A stretch of 6,712 nt of DNA, taken from assembly GCA_030670715.1 (NCBI GenBank), contig DAOVBC010000128.1, positions 1-6,712 of the forward strand, read 5' to 3'. Each line of letters starts with the position of its first letter. Positions within the stretch are counted from its first letter, which is position 1. Positions 1 through 6,634 of this stretch are shown piece after piece. This DNA comes from Deltaproteobacteria bacterium (lineage in GTDB: Bacteria; Desulfobacterota; Desulfobacteria; Desulfobacterales; SG8-13). The position numbers were made by a program, and so were the translations under genes. The notes under the pieces were generated by a model. It had not been told where the DNA came from, ran no database searches, and saw nothing but the letters and a program-made list of their open reading frames with translations.

Positions 1-28
1 CGTTCTAACCAAACTGAACTACACCCCC
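1..28 (-). tRNA. Partial tRNA, 5' end only, probably tRNA-Asp
   Basis: Read on the minus strand from base 28, this is the 5' part of a tRNA: a G-rich seven-base acceptor strand (GGGGGTG), then TA, then a D-arm with GTTC, a GG-containing loop and GAAC. The window ends inside or just after the D-arm, so the anticodon cannot be seen. The acceptor and D-arm look like tRNA-Asp of Desulfobacterota as I remember it, and Asp following Val is a familiar pairing there. That it is a tRNA is fairly sure; the Asp identity is inference. It lies 39 bases downstream of tRNA-Val and is probably on the same transcript. Confidence 0.65.
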
Positions 29-67
29 GCAATTGATATTTTGTCCCCGTTTTTCCTGAGAAAGAAG

Positions 68-143
68 TGGTAGGCGGAACAGGGCTTGAACCTGTGACCC
101 CCGGCTTGTAAGGCCGGTGCTCTCCCAACTGAGCTACCCGCCC
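68..143 (-). tRNA. tRNA-Val (anticodon UAC)
   Basis: This is a complete 76-base tRNA on the minus strand. The acceptor stem GGGCGGG pairs with the 3' strand TCCGCCT, with G-U pairs at both ends. The D-arm is GCTC/GAGC. The anticodon stem CCGGC/GCCGG closes the loop CTTACAA, giving anticodon TAC, which reads valine GUN codons. The T-arm is ACAGG, TTCAAGC, CCTGT, fully paired. The discriminator is A and the CCA end is encoded in the genome (68-70). It is the middle member of a tRNA cluster downstream of lon, with a broken copy of itself just upstream. A probable promoter at 303-331 would serve the whole cluster. Confidence 0.95.
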
Positions 144-182
144 ACAGTGATCTGTTAACCTTATCCACTACATTGTTACGGG

Positions 183-261
183 CGGTAAGCGGAATGGGGC
201 TTGAAGTTGTTACCCTCCCGCCTTAAATGGCGGGATGTTCTCCCAACTGAGCTACCCGCCC
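183..261 (-). pseudogene. Degenerate tRNA-Val-like copy
   Basis: This is a diverged duplicate of the tRNA-Val next to it. Bases 239-263 are identical to 121-145 for 25 bases, covering the acceptor 5' strand and most of the D-arm, and the T-loop TTCAAGC is kept. The rest is broken. Four of five T-stem pairs are lost (ACAAC opposite CCCAT), the D-stem has a mismatch (GCTC/GAAC), and CCA has become CCG. The anticodon arm is replaced by a perfect 7-bp stem (216-222 with 229-235) with a six-base loop instead of 5 bp plus seven bases. No standard anticodon position exists, so a working tRNA is unlikely. It is the first element after the presumed tRNA promoter, so it is probably transcribed ahead of tRNA-Val. 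A gene of another specificity that has decayed is a less likely reading. Confidence 0.75.
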
Positions 262-302
262 ACTAAGCTGGCTGTTTCCGGGTATCCCCCGAAAGAACCC
301 CT

Positions 303-331
303 CTGCTAACAACAATAATAATAGATGTCAA
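303..331 (-). promoter_or_regulatory. Probable promoter of the tRNA cluster
   Basis: A perfect -35 hexamer TTGACA (326-331, minus strand) lies 17 bases from a weak -10, TAGCAG (303-308, three of six consensus bases). An A/T-rich stretch just upstream of the -35 could act as an UP element. The site is about 40 bases ahead of the degenerate tRNA and points toward the tRNAs. No convincing terminator is visible between the lon stop and this site, so some tRNA transcript may also come from read-through. Confidence 0.5.
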
Positions 332-425
332 GTTTAAAAACAAATCCAACCCGGTATAATGATTTAAGGACCGTAAAATGCCGGCCGGCTGAATAAAAGC
401 GTGCTAATAAATACCCCAATCACCA

Positions 426-2864
426 TTATATCAGGTTCGGCCGCTGTTCGACCCCCTCCTGGGCCGTGAGTGAGAAAGGCAGGTCATGCTTGTTGAAAAG
501 GCTTTCTCCCTCTTTTAGTATGATCGCATGGGAAAGGACCTCGTCCATGTGCTCCACATAAACGACCTCTATCTGTTTTAAAACGCTTTTGGGGATGTCT
601 CTCAGATCTTTCTTATTTTCAGCGGGAATAATCACTTTGCAGATACCGCCCCTGTGGGCGGCCAGAATCTTTTCTTTCAGTCCGCCGATGGGAAGAATCC
701 GGCCGCGCAGAGTGATCTCGCCGGTCATGGCAAGATCGCGGTAAACCGGCCGCCGGGTTAAGGCTGACACAATCGATGTACACATGGTTATACCTGCGGA
801 CGGGCCATCTTTCGGAATCGCTCCTTCCGGGATATGAATGTGAATATCATATTTTTTATAAAATTTGTTGTCGAGCTGAAGATTATCGGCCCGGGATCGC
901 ACATAACTGACCGCCGCCTGAGCGGACTCCTGCATCACATCTCCCAATTTGCCGGTAACGGTAAGTTTTCCCTTGCCGGGCATAATGGCGGTCTCCACCG
1001 ACAGCAGCTCCCCGCCGACCTGGGTCCAGGCAAGTCCGGTTACAAGGCCGATCTGATCCTTTTCCTCTATCTGGCTCTGCCGGAAGCGCGGCGGCCCTAA
1101 TAGTTTTTGAACCGTTTTGGCCGTAACCCGGTAAGAATCTTTGTCCTTATTTTTCACGATTTCCTTAGCGATCTTGCGACAGATCGATGCAATCTCACGC
1201 TCCAGATTTCTGACGCCCGCCTCCCGTGTGTAGCGTTGAATAATGATATAAATCCCATTCCGGGTAAAGGTTACATCTCTGCCCTCCAGCCCGTTGGCCT
1301 TGATCTGTTTGGGGACCAGGAATCCCTCGGCGATGTGATATTTCTCGTATTCGGTATAGCCGGGAAGACGGATGGTCTCCATCCTGTCCTGCAGGGGCAG
1401 CGGAATATCAGGCAGTGTATTGGCTGTGGTAATAAACAAAACATCCGAAAGATCGTAATCCACATCCAGATAATGGTCATTAAAGCCGAAATTTTGCTCG
1501 GGATCGAGAACCTCCAGCAGGGCCGCCGATGGATCTCCCCTGAAATCCATGCTCATTTTGTCTACTTCGTCCAGGCAGAACACGGGATTGTTGACCCCGA
1601 CCTTCTTCAGGGATTGAATAATTTTTCCGGGCATGGCACCGATATAGGTGCGCCGATGACCGCGTATTTCAGCCTCATCCCGCACACCGCCCAGGGACAA
1701 CCGTACATACTTTCTGCCGGTGGCCCGTGCGACCGATTTCGCCAGGGATGTCTTACCGACTCCCGGAGGACCGACAAAGCAAAGGAGGGGACCCCGAATT
1801 TTTTGAACCAGCGCCTGAACGGCAAGATACTCCACGATTCGTTCTTTCGGCTTGGCGAGTCCGTAATGATCTTCATCCAGAATTTTCTCGGCCTCGTTCA
1901 GATCGGTTGCGATATCACTTTTTTCGAACCACGGCAGACTGATCAGCCAATCGATATAATTGCGCACCACCGTTGCCTCGGCAGACATGGGGGTCATCAG
2001 CTTCAGTTTTTTAAACTCACTTTCGGCCTTTTCAGTGGCCTCCTCTGACATTTTCTTGTTTTTTATTTTTTCTTCAAGCTCTTTCAAATCGTCGCCGGCA
2101 TCATCCTCGGCTCCCATCTCTTTTTTTATCGCCCGCATCTGTTCGTTCAGATAGTAGTTTTTCTGGGTCTTCTCCATCTGTTCTTTGACACGGCTTTTAA
2201 TGCGCTGATCCATTCTGTAAATATCAATTTCCATTTGAATCAGGTTAAGGAGAAGAGAAAACCGATCGGACAGGGATGTTGCTTCGAGCAAGCGCTGTTT
2301 ATCAACGATTTTAAAGGAAAAATGAGCGGCCACGGTGTCTGCCAGTTTTGACGGATCATCAATAGTGGCGACGTTGTTCACCAGGTCTTTGGAGATATTT
2401 TTATTGATGTCTGCATATTCTTCAAAACTTTGAACAACAGACCGAACCAGCGCGGTTCCCTCGGAAACCTCTATTTCGGTCTCGACCACCTTTTCCAGCT
2501 CAACCTGGAAGAATTCCTTTTCCGGCAGGAAACGGGTGATACGCCCCCTGGTTTGCCCTTCTACCAGGGCCTTTACCGTACCGTCCGGAAGTCGCAGCAG
2601 CTGCAGGACCTTTCCAATGGTACCCACGCGGCTGATGTCGTTTTCGCCGGGACTGTCAATCCCTGCTTTTTTCTGGGTGGCGAGGAAGACGCTTTTATCC
2701 TTGTTCATCGCGTCGGAAAGCGCACCGACGGATTTCGGGCGCCCCACAAACAGCGGCGCAACCATATGGGGGAATACAACGATATCTCTCAGCGGCAGCA
2801 GTGGAAGTATTATCCGCGAAGGTTGATTGTCGTCATCCTTGAATATTTTCGGTAAATTGACCAT
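426..2864 (-). CDS. lon: ATP-dependent protease Lon
   Basis: Lon is a cytoplasmic homo-oligomeric AAA+ serine protease that unfolds and degrades misfolded and short-lived regulatory proteins. The 812-residue protein has the full bacterial layout. The LON substrate-binding domain is at about 18-215 (starting with LPLLPLRDIVVFP), followed by a charged helical region to about 300. The AAA+ module has Walker A GPPGVGKT at 365-372, Walker B with D432 and E433, sensor-1 N482, a likely arginine finger R494 and sensor-2 R552. The protease domain covers about 600-785, with catalytic S689 in PKDGPSAG and K732 in GGLKEK; the 43-residue spacing matches E. coli S679/K722. A polar tail of about 30 residues follows, making the protein slightly longer than E. 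coli Lon (784). ATG at 2864 is the only usual start codon between an in-frame upstream stop and the conserved domain, although its GGAG (2867-2870) is only two bases away. It is last in the tig-clpP-clpX-lon series, 199 bases after clpX, so separate transcription is likely. Confidence 0.98.
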   Translation of the reverse strand: MVNLPKIFKDDDNQPSRIILPLLPLRDIVVFPHMVAPLFVGRPKSVGALSDAMNKDKSVFLATQKKAGIDSPGENDISRVGTIGKVLQLLRLPDGTVKALVEGQTRGRITRFLPEKEFFQVELEKVVETEIEVSEGTALVRSVVQSFEEYADINKNISKDLVNNVATIDDPSKLADTVAAHFSFKIVDKQRLLEATSLSDRFSLLLNLIQMEIDIYRMDQRIKSRVKEQMEKTQKNYYLNEQMRAIKKEMGAEDDAGDDLKELEEKIKNKKMSEEATEKAESEFKKLKLMTPMSAEATVVRNYIDWLISLPWFEKSDIATDLNEAEKILDEDHYGLAKPKERIVEYLAVQALVQKIRGPLLCFVGPPGVGKTSLAKSVARATGRKYVRLSLGGVRDEAEIRGHRRTYIGAMPGKIIQSLKKVGVNNPVFCLDEVDKMSMDFRGDPSAALLEVLDPEQNFGFNDHYLDVDYDLSDVLFITTANTLPDIPLPLQDRMETIRLPGYTEYEKYHIAEGFLVPKQIKANGLEGRDVTFTRNGIYIIIQRYTREAGVRNLEREIASICRKIAKEIVKNKDKDSYRVTAKTVQKLLGPPRFRQSQIEEKDQIGLVTGLAWTQVGGELLSVETAIMPGKGKLTVTGKLGDVMQESAQAAVSYVRSRADNLQLDNKFYKKYDIHIHIPEGAIPKDGPSAGITMCTSIVSALTRRPVYRDLAMTGEITLRGRILPIGGLKEKILAAHRGGICKVIIPAENKKDLRDIPKSVLKQIEVVYVEHMDEVLSHAIILKEGESLFNKHDLPFSLTAQEGVEQRPNLI

Positions 2865-2947
2865 GGCTCCATGTACTCTATTAGAATTTATAACTGGTAT
2901 TCCGGTTTCTTATTTATGACCCTATTGCCCGGGTAAATTCACAATAT

Positions 2948-2995
2948 GATCGCTGCGCTTGAGGATCGTCCCGCCAAACGGAACTTGAAGATCGC
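2948..2995. repeat. Spaced direct repeats upstream of lon
   Basis: Two near-identical 11-base direct repeats, CTTGAGGATCG (2958-2968) and CTTGAAGATCG (2984-2994), differ at one base and lie 26 bases apart start to start. A third GATCG core is at 2948-2952. They sit between the candidate lon promoter and the lon start, where they would fall in the 5' leader of that transcript. They could be a regulator binding site or chance; no known operator is recognised. Confidence 0.35.
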
Positions 2996-2998
2996 TTT

Positions 2999-3026
2999 GC
3001 TATAGGCTAAATCATTTGAGCCTCAA
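2999..3026 (-). promoter_or_regulatory. Candidate lon promoter
   Basis: On the minus strand TTGAGG (3021-3026) and TATAGC (2999-3004) are separated by 16 bases, each matching four of six sigma-70 consensus bases. A transcript from here would have a leader of about 130 bases before lon. The -35 lies in CTTGAGG, which loosely resembles the -35 of heat-shock sigma-32 promoters, but no good sigma-32 -10 follows. The match is weak and lon could also be read from upstream. Confidence 0.35.
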
Positions 3027-3028
3027 GC

Positions 3029-3044
3029 CCCGAAGTGATTCGGG
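3029..3044 (-). other. Stem-loop after clpX
   Basis: A perfect 6-bp stem CCCGAA/TTCGGG closes a four-base loop 20 bases past the clpX stop. On the minus strand it is followed by GCTTGAGG and not by a T-run, so it is not a standard intrinsic terminator. It might protect the 3' end of the clpPX message or weakly attenuate read-through into lon. It lies directly upstream of the candidate lon -35. Confidence 0.4.
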
Positions 3045-3063
3045 ACGCTCGGTCATACATGAC

Positions 3064-4308
3064 CTATGCTTGTTTTTTGGTCTGTTCGTACAGCAGGATC
3101 GGGTCCTCTTTCTTCAGCACAACATCTTCACTGATAACGCATTCTTTGACGTTTTCAATGGAGGGAATTTCGTACATGATATCCAGCATACAGGTTTCCA
3201 AAATGGCACGCAACCCCCTGGCGCCCGATTTGCGCTTGGTTGCCTCGGAGGCAATGGCTTTTAGGGCGCTGTCTGTCAAACGCAGATTGACACCTTCAAT
3301 CTCGAAAAGCCTCTTGAACTGCCTTAACAGGGCATTTTTAGGTTCTTTGATAATTCTGATTAGGGCATCTTCGTTAAGCTCACCAAGGGTTGCAATCACC
3401 GGCAGGCGGCCCAGAAATTCGGGTATCAGCCCGAACTTAATCAAGTCTTCCGGCTGGACATCATTTAATATGTCGCCGATACTCTTCTCTTCTTCCTTCA
3501 GAATATTGGCCCCGAACCCCATGATCTTCGATCCGAGCCGGCGCTGAATGATTCTTTCAAGTCCATTAAACGTCCCGCCGCAGATAAACAATATGTTGGA
3601 AGTGTCGACCTTAACAAAATCCTGCTGTGGGTGCTTCCTGCCGCCTTTAGGCGGAACACTGGCGGTTGTCCCCTCGATGATTTTCAACAGGGCCTGCTGC
3701 ACGCCTTCTCCCGAAACATCGCGGGTGATCGACGGATTGTCTGACTTGCTGGCGATTTTGTCGATCTCATCGATGTAAACGATACCACGTTTTGCTCTCT
3801 CCACGTCGTAATCTGCATTCTGCAGCAAAGATAAAATAATATTTTCTACATCTTCACCGACGTAACCGGCTTCGGTCAGGCTTGTCGCGTCGGCGATGGT
3901 AAAGGGAACGTTTAAGAACCGGGCAAGGGTTTGCGCCAGCAGTGTTTTCCCGCAGCCGGTCGGACCTATTAGTAAAATGTTGCTTTTTTGAATTTCAACC
4001 TCATCCGTGCCGATGGACGAATCAAGCCGCTTGTAATGATTGTAAACTGCCACAGCGAGCACTTTCTTGGCCCGTTCCTGTTCAATCACATACTCATCCA
4101 GCCTGTCTTTTATCTCTTTCGGAATCATCAGGCTGTCTAGGTCTGCGGCTTCTTTTTCGCTTTCCTCTTCAATGATTTCGCTGCACAGCTGGATACATTC
4201 ATCACAAATGTAGACGGCCGGCCCTGCGATGAGTTTGGTAACCTCTTTCTGATTCTTTCCGCAAAATGAGCAAAAGAGATTGTCATTTTCTTCTTCTTTT
4301 TTTCCCAC
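3064..4308 (-). CDS. clpX: ATP-dependent Clp protease, ATPase subunit ClpX
   Basis: ClpX is the hexameric AAA+ unfoldase that recognises substrates and threads them into ClpP. With a GTG start at 4308 the protein is 414 residues, normal for the family. The N-terminal C4 zinc finger has C13, C16, C35 and C38. Walker A GPTGCGKT is at 115-122 and Walker B has D180 and E181. The pore loop GYVG is at 148-151, the RKH substrate loop at 224-226, an arginine finger at R301 and sensor-2 R364 in GARGLR. The ClpP-docking loop reads I-M-G-F (262-265), so the tripeptide usually written IGF is MGF here. The frame can be opened seven codons earlier at a TTG (4329), overlapping clpP, but GTG at 4308 has GGAGG six bases upstream and is preferred. 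It lies one base after the clpP stop, which implies translational coupling. The next gene, lon, is 199 bases on. Confidence 0.97.
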   Translation of the reverse strand: MGKKEEENDNLFCSFCGKNQKEVTKLIAGPAVYICDECIQLCSEIIEEESEKEAADLDSLMIPKEIKDRLDEYVIEQERAKKVLAVAVYNHYKRLDSSIGTDEVEIQKSNILLIGPTGCGKTLLAQTLARFLNVPFTIADATSLTEAGYVGEDVENIILSLLQNADYDVERAKRGIVYIDEIDKIASKSDNPSITRDVSGEGVQQALLKIIEGTTASVPPKGGRKHPQQDFVKVDTSNILFICGGTFNGLERIIQRRLGSKIMGFGANILKEEEKSIGDILNDVQPEDLIKFGLIPEFLGRLPVIATLGELNEDALIRIIKEPKNALLRQFKRLFEIEGVNLRLTDSALKAIASEATKRKSGARGLRAILETCMLDIMYEIPSIENVKECVISEDVVLKKEDPILLYEQTKKQA

Positions 4309-4309
4309 C

Positions 4310-4924
4310 TTAGGCCTCCATCTTGTCAATCTTCTCTAGATCGTCTCTGTCGGTAATAACGTGATCGATGATACCGTACCCTTTTGCTTCTATACCACTC
4401 AGGAAATAATCACGGTCTGTATCTTTCTGGATCTGCTCCAGGTCTTTGCCGGTATGCTTCACCAGAATTCCATTCAGCGTTTCTTTCATGCGCAGAATCT
4501 CTTTGGCCTGGATTTCGATATCAGAGGCCTGTCCCTGGAATCCCCCCATGGGCTGGTGAATCAAAATTCTGGAATTGGGCAGTGAGTAGCGTTTTTTTTC
4601 AGCGCCGGCGGTGAGAAGCAGCGCGCCCATGCTGGCCGCCTGACCGATACAAACTGTGGTGACATCAGGTTTGATGTACTGCATGGTGTCATAAACCGCC
4701 AGGCCGGATGTAACCAAACCACCGGGGGAATTGATATAAAAATTGATGTCCTTGTCCGGATCTTCTGATTCAAGAAAAAGCAACTGGGCAATAAGAAGAT
4801 TGGCGACTTCATCGTTGATGGCCGTACCCAGGAAAATAATCCGATCTTTCAGCAGTCGTGAATAGATGTCATAGGCCCGCTCGCCCCGGCTGCTCTGCTC
4901 GATGACCATTGGTATTATTGGCAC
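4310..4924 (-). CDS. clpP: ATP-dependent Clp protease, proteolytic subunit ClpP
   Basis: ClpP is the serine peptidase that forms a double heptameric ring and degrades proteins delivered by ClpX. From GTG at 4924 the protein is 204 residues, starting MPIIPMVIEQSSRGERAYDI, with little or no propeptide compared with the 14 residues in E. coli. The catalytic triad is S98 (in GQAASMGA), H123 (in ILIHQPMGG) and D172 (in DTDRDYF), with the same spacings as mature E. coli S97/H122/D171. The glycine-rich segment INSPGG, part of the family's substrate-binding region, is at 64-69. A longer frame opens at a TTG at 5032 but adds 36 residues unlike any ClpP N-terminus; the GTG has AAGGAGA seven bases upstream. 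The gene follows tig by 117 bases and is coupled to clpX. No strong promoter is seen in that gap, so it may be transcribed from the tig promoter. Confidence 0.97.
   Translation of the reverse strand: MPIIPMVIEQSSRGERAYDIYSRLLKDRIIFLGTAINDEVANLLIAQLLFLESEDPDKDINFYINSPGGLVTSGLAVYDTMQYIKPDVTTVCIGQAASMGALLLTAGAEKKRYSLPNSRILIHQPMGGFQGQASDIEIQAKEILRMKETLNGILVKHTGKDLEQIQKDTDRDYFLSGIEAKGYGIIDHVITDRDDLEKIDKMEA
4315..4319 (-). promoter_or_regulatory. Ribosome binding site that sets the clpX start
   Basis: GGAGG on the minus strand lies six bases before GTG at 4308. It is formed by the codons for the last Met-Glu-Ala of ClpP. The TTG at 4329 lies upstream of this site, so the site cannot serve it, and this decides for the GTG start. 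Confidence 0.8.
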
Positions 4925-4930
4925 TAATCG

Positions 4931-4937
4931 TCTCCTT
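4931..4937 (-). promoter_or_regulatory. Ribosome binding site that sets the clpP start
   Basis: AAGGAGA on the minus strand ends six bases before GTG at 4924, with the AAGGAG core seven bases away. This spacing fits the 204-residue ClpP whose N-terminus matches the family and argues against the TTG 108 bases upstream. Confidence 0.8.
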
Positions 4938-5041
4938 TTCCGTAGTAAAATTTTATCTGTGTATCTGAATAATCCGTTAAATTGAAAATTTTGGTGCGAT
5001 GCTCCTTCAATGAATAGAGTCGGTTTTGCCAACCAGCCGAA

Positions 5042-6355
5042 TCAGCTGTCGTTTTCATTTTCCGGCTCAACTTTCTTGATCGTGCTCTTATCAATAATAA
5101 GCCCAATGGCCCTTTTTTCAAGTAGCGTGTGTTTGAAATACTCGAGATTCTCCTTGTTTTGACTGTAATATTTCTTTATTTCATCCACCGGCTGATTGAA
5201 GGCCTCGGCCATATCTTTGTAACCGTCATCCAGTTCTTCATCGGACAGGGTTAAATTTTCCTGATCGATGATTTTGCCTAAGATGAGATGGCGCCTGACC
5301 TGTTTAACCGCTGTATCCCGGTATTTTTCAGCTATACCGTCCCGTGTCAGGCCCATTTCCTCCAACGAGCGGTTTTGATAGGCAAATGAGCGCTCGGCTT
5401 CGGCAACGATACCTTCCAGTTCGTGTTCCACCATCGCCTCCGGCACTTCAAATGCTACCTTTTTAATTAATGCTTTAAAGATCTGTTCATTTAACTCCTG
5501 CTCTGACCGCTTGGCATATCCCTGTTTAAGGTTGTTACGGATTTGGTCCTTTAATTCATCCAGAGTGCTGTAGTTGCCTGCTTTCTTAGCCAAATCATCG
5601 TTTATTTCCGGCAACTCCTGCTGCCTGATTTCATTGAGGGCCACCTGAAAGTCTATTTCGAGACCGGCAAGTTTTGGATTGAAATAGTCTTCCGGAAATT
5701 TGGCCTTGATCTCTTTGTTATCCCCCGGTTTCATGCCCACCAGGCCTGCGTCAAAATCTTCCAGAATCTGACCCTTACCGATTTTTACGGTAAAATTCTC
5801 GGTTTTCTGGGTTTCAGAGAAGGGTTTTCCGTCTTTAAGGCCTTCGTAATCGATGAGAACAAAATCGTCCTCCCGGGCGGGACGATCCTCTGTAATCGGT
5901 TTGAGTAGGGCCAGCTTTTCTTGCAGGCCTTTCAACTGCATATCGATTTCCTCATCACTGACCCGACGGTTGGTTTTAGTTAGCGCCAACCCTTTGAAAT
6001 CAATATCATTGATAACCGGTCTAATTTCAACCGTAGCGTCATAGTGATACGACTGATCTGCATTCAGTTCGGGCGGATCGAGGGATGGATTTCCGATGAT
6101 CTGGAGATCCGTTTCTTTCAGTGCATCAATAAAAGACTCCTGAATTAACCGGGACGAGACGTCGGCATGAACGTCCTTTTTAAACATTCGCTCCAGTACG
6201 GACCGAGGGGCCTTGCCGGGTCGAAACCCTTTAATTTTGGCTTTTTTCTTGAGTTGATTGTAAGCGGAATCAAGCTCCCGTGCCACTTGATCCTGAGGGA
6301 TTTCAATGTGCAGCGTCTTTTTTATGGTGCTTAGATCTTCTACGGTAACTTGCAT
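5042..6355 (-). CDS. tig: Trigger factor, ribosome-associated chaperone and peptidyl-prolyl isomerase
   Basis: Trigger factor docks at the ribosome exit tunnel and shields nascent chains. From ATG at 6355 it has 437 residues, close to E. coli (432). The N-terminal ribosome-binding domain (about 1-115) carries the signature GFRPGKAP at 43-50, which falls at the same position as E. coli GFRKGKVP and supports this start. The FKBP-type isomerase domain is at about 157-242 (DDFVLIDYEG to EIDFQVAL, with GMKPGD inside). The SurA-like helical C-terminal chaperone arms run from about 250 to 425, and an acidic, Asn-rich tail ends the protein. The frame is open eight codons further to an ATG at 6379, but that extension is not family-like, and AAGGAAGG lies just before the 6355 ATG. 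A strong promoter is 42 bases upstream. It is first in the tig-clpP-clpX series, linking folding of new chains to degradation. Confidence 0.97.
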   Translation of the reverse strand: MQVTVEDLSTIKKTLHIEIPQDQVARELDSAYNQLKKKAKIKGFRPGKAPRSVLERMFKKDVHADVSSRLIQESFIDALKETDLQIIGNPSLDPPELNADQSYHYDATVEIRPVINDIDFKGLALTKTNRRVSDEEIDMQLKGLQEKLALLKPITEDRPAREDDFVLIDYEGLKDGKPFSETQKTENFTVKIGKGQILEDFDAGLVGMKPGDNKEIKAKFPEDYFNPKLAGLEIDFQVALNEIRQQELPEINDDLAKKAGNYSTLDELKDQIRNNLKQGYAKRSEQELNEQIFKALIKKVAFEVPEAMVEHELEGIVAEAERSFAYQNRSLEEMGLTRDGIAEKYRDTAVKQVRRHLILGKIIDQENLTLSDEELDDGYKDMAEAFNQPVDEIKKYYSQNKENLEYFKHTLLEKRAIGLIIDKSTIKKVEPENENDS

Positions 6356-6357
6356 AA

Positions 6358-6366
6358 CCTTCCTTT
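6358..6366 (-). promoter_or_regulatory. Ribosome binding site that sets the tig start
   Basis: AAAGGAAGG on the minus strand contains AGGA five bases before ATG at 6355. The further upstream ATG at 6379 has no comparable site, and starting there would add eight residues not typical of trigger factor. Confidence 0.75.
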
Positions 6367-6396
6367 CCATACAATACATATACCAGAGTCGTTCAT

Positions 6397-6426
6397 ATTA
6401 TACCACAACATTATACATCACTTCAA
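6397..6426 (-). promoter_or_regulatory. tig promoter, sigma-70 type
   Basis: On the minus strand a perfect -10 TATAAT (6397-6402) is preceded at 18 bases by TTGAAG (6421-6426, four of six). A second perfect TATAAT lies 13 bases upstream at 6410-6415 and could be an alternative -10, although no good -35 is seen for it. Transcription would start near 6390, leaving a leader of about 35 bases. This promoter probably drives tig and at least part of the clpP-clpX message. Confidence 0.7.
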
Positions 6427-6464
6427 ATATGCAGAAAAACCGAATCTTTAGTTGCAGGAACGCA

Positions 6465-6480
6465 GGATATCTCGATATCC
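6465..6480. repeat. Palindrome upstream of the tig promoter
   Basis: GGATATCTCGATATCC is a perfect inverted repeat with 7-base arms and a 2-base centre. Its centre lies about 80 bases upstream of the predicted tig transcription start, where an activator site could sit. No T-run follows on either strand, so it is not an intrinsic terminator. The cognate protein, if any, is unknown. Confidence 0.45.
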
Positions 6481-6599
6481 ACCCATTCTGTAAACGATTC
6501 AAGGGTGAAATGGCGCTTTGCAGATAGAGGCCTTCACATCATGCAACATCGTTGTACGCTTCGCCTGCGGTGCAACCAGGGTAGGGCGTATTCAGGTGT

Positions 6600-6617
6600 C
6601 TCGCAAACCTTTGCGAG
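6600..6617. other. Hairpin just downstream of tRNA-Leu
   Basis: CTCGCAAACCTTTGCGAG has 8-base complementary arms around a 2-base centre (7 bp with a four-base loop as RNA). It starts 17 bases past the tRNA-Leu CCA end in the direction of tRNA transcription. A TTTT follows only on the plus strand, on which no gene is read, so it is not a standard terminator for the tRNA. It may help end or process the tRNA-Leu transcript. Nothing else gene-like is seen in 6427-6634. Confidence 0.45.
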
Positions 6618-6634
6618 TTTTGGTATTCGAAAAG

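Noticed and set aside
332..360. TATAAT at 355-360 as a plus-strand promoter
   Set aside because: No acceptable -35 lies 16-18 bases upstream, and any transcript would run antisense into lon with no gene on that strand.
375..389. GCCGGCCGGC plus ATTTTA as a lon terminator
   Set aside because: The 10-base palindrome has no room for a loop beyond a 3-bp stem, and the following tract has only four T residues. It is not a convincing intrinsic terminator.
399..407. GCGTGCTAA resembling half of a CIRCE (HrcA) heat-shock operator
   Set aside because: The opposite half TTAGCACTC is missing at the required spacing, and the position is downstream of lon, not upstream of a gene.
1107..2048. Plus-strand open frame of 313 codons opposite lon
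   Set aside because: It lies wholly antisense to an intact, strongly conserved lon. Its translation shows no recognisable domain and it is best explained as a shadow frame.
4310..5032. Extended 240-residue ClpP with a 36-residue N-terminal addition
   Set aside because: The extension starts at a TTG without a useful ribosome site, and it does not resemble any ClpP leader. GTG at 4924 has AAGGAG at good spacing and gives a family-length protein.
4925..5041. A separate clpP promoter in the tig-clpP gap
   Set aside because: A TAAAAT-like -10 exists ahead of the ribosome site, but no matching -35 is found at normal spacing, so it was not annotated.
6306..6527. Plus-strand open frame of 73 codons over the tig start and promoter
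   Set aside because: It overlaps the conserved tig N-terminus and promoter, its product has no recognisable features, and I see no ribosome site for it.
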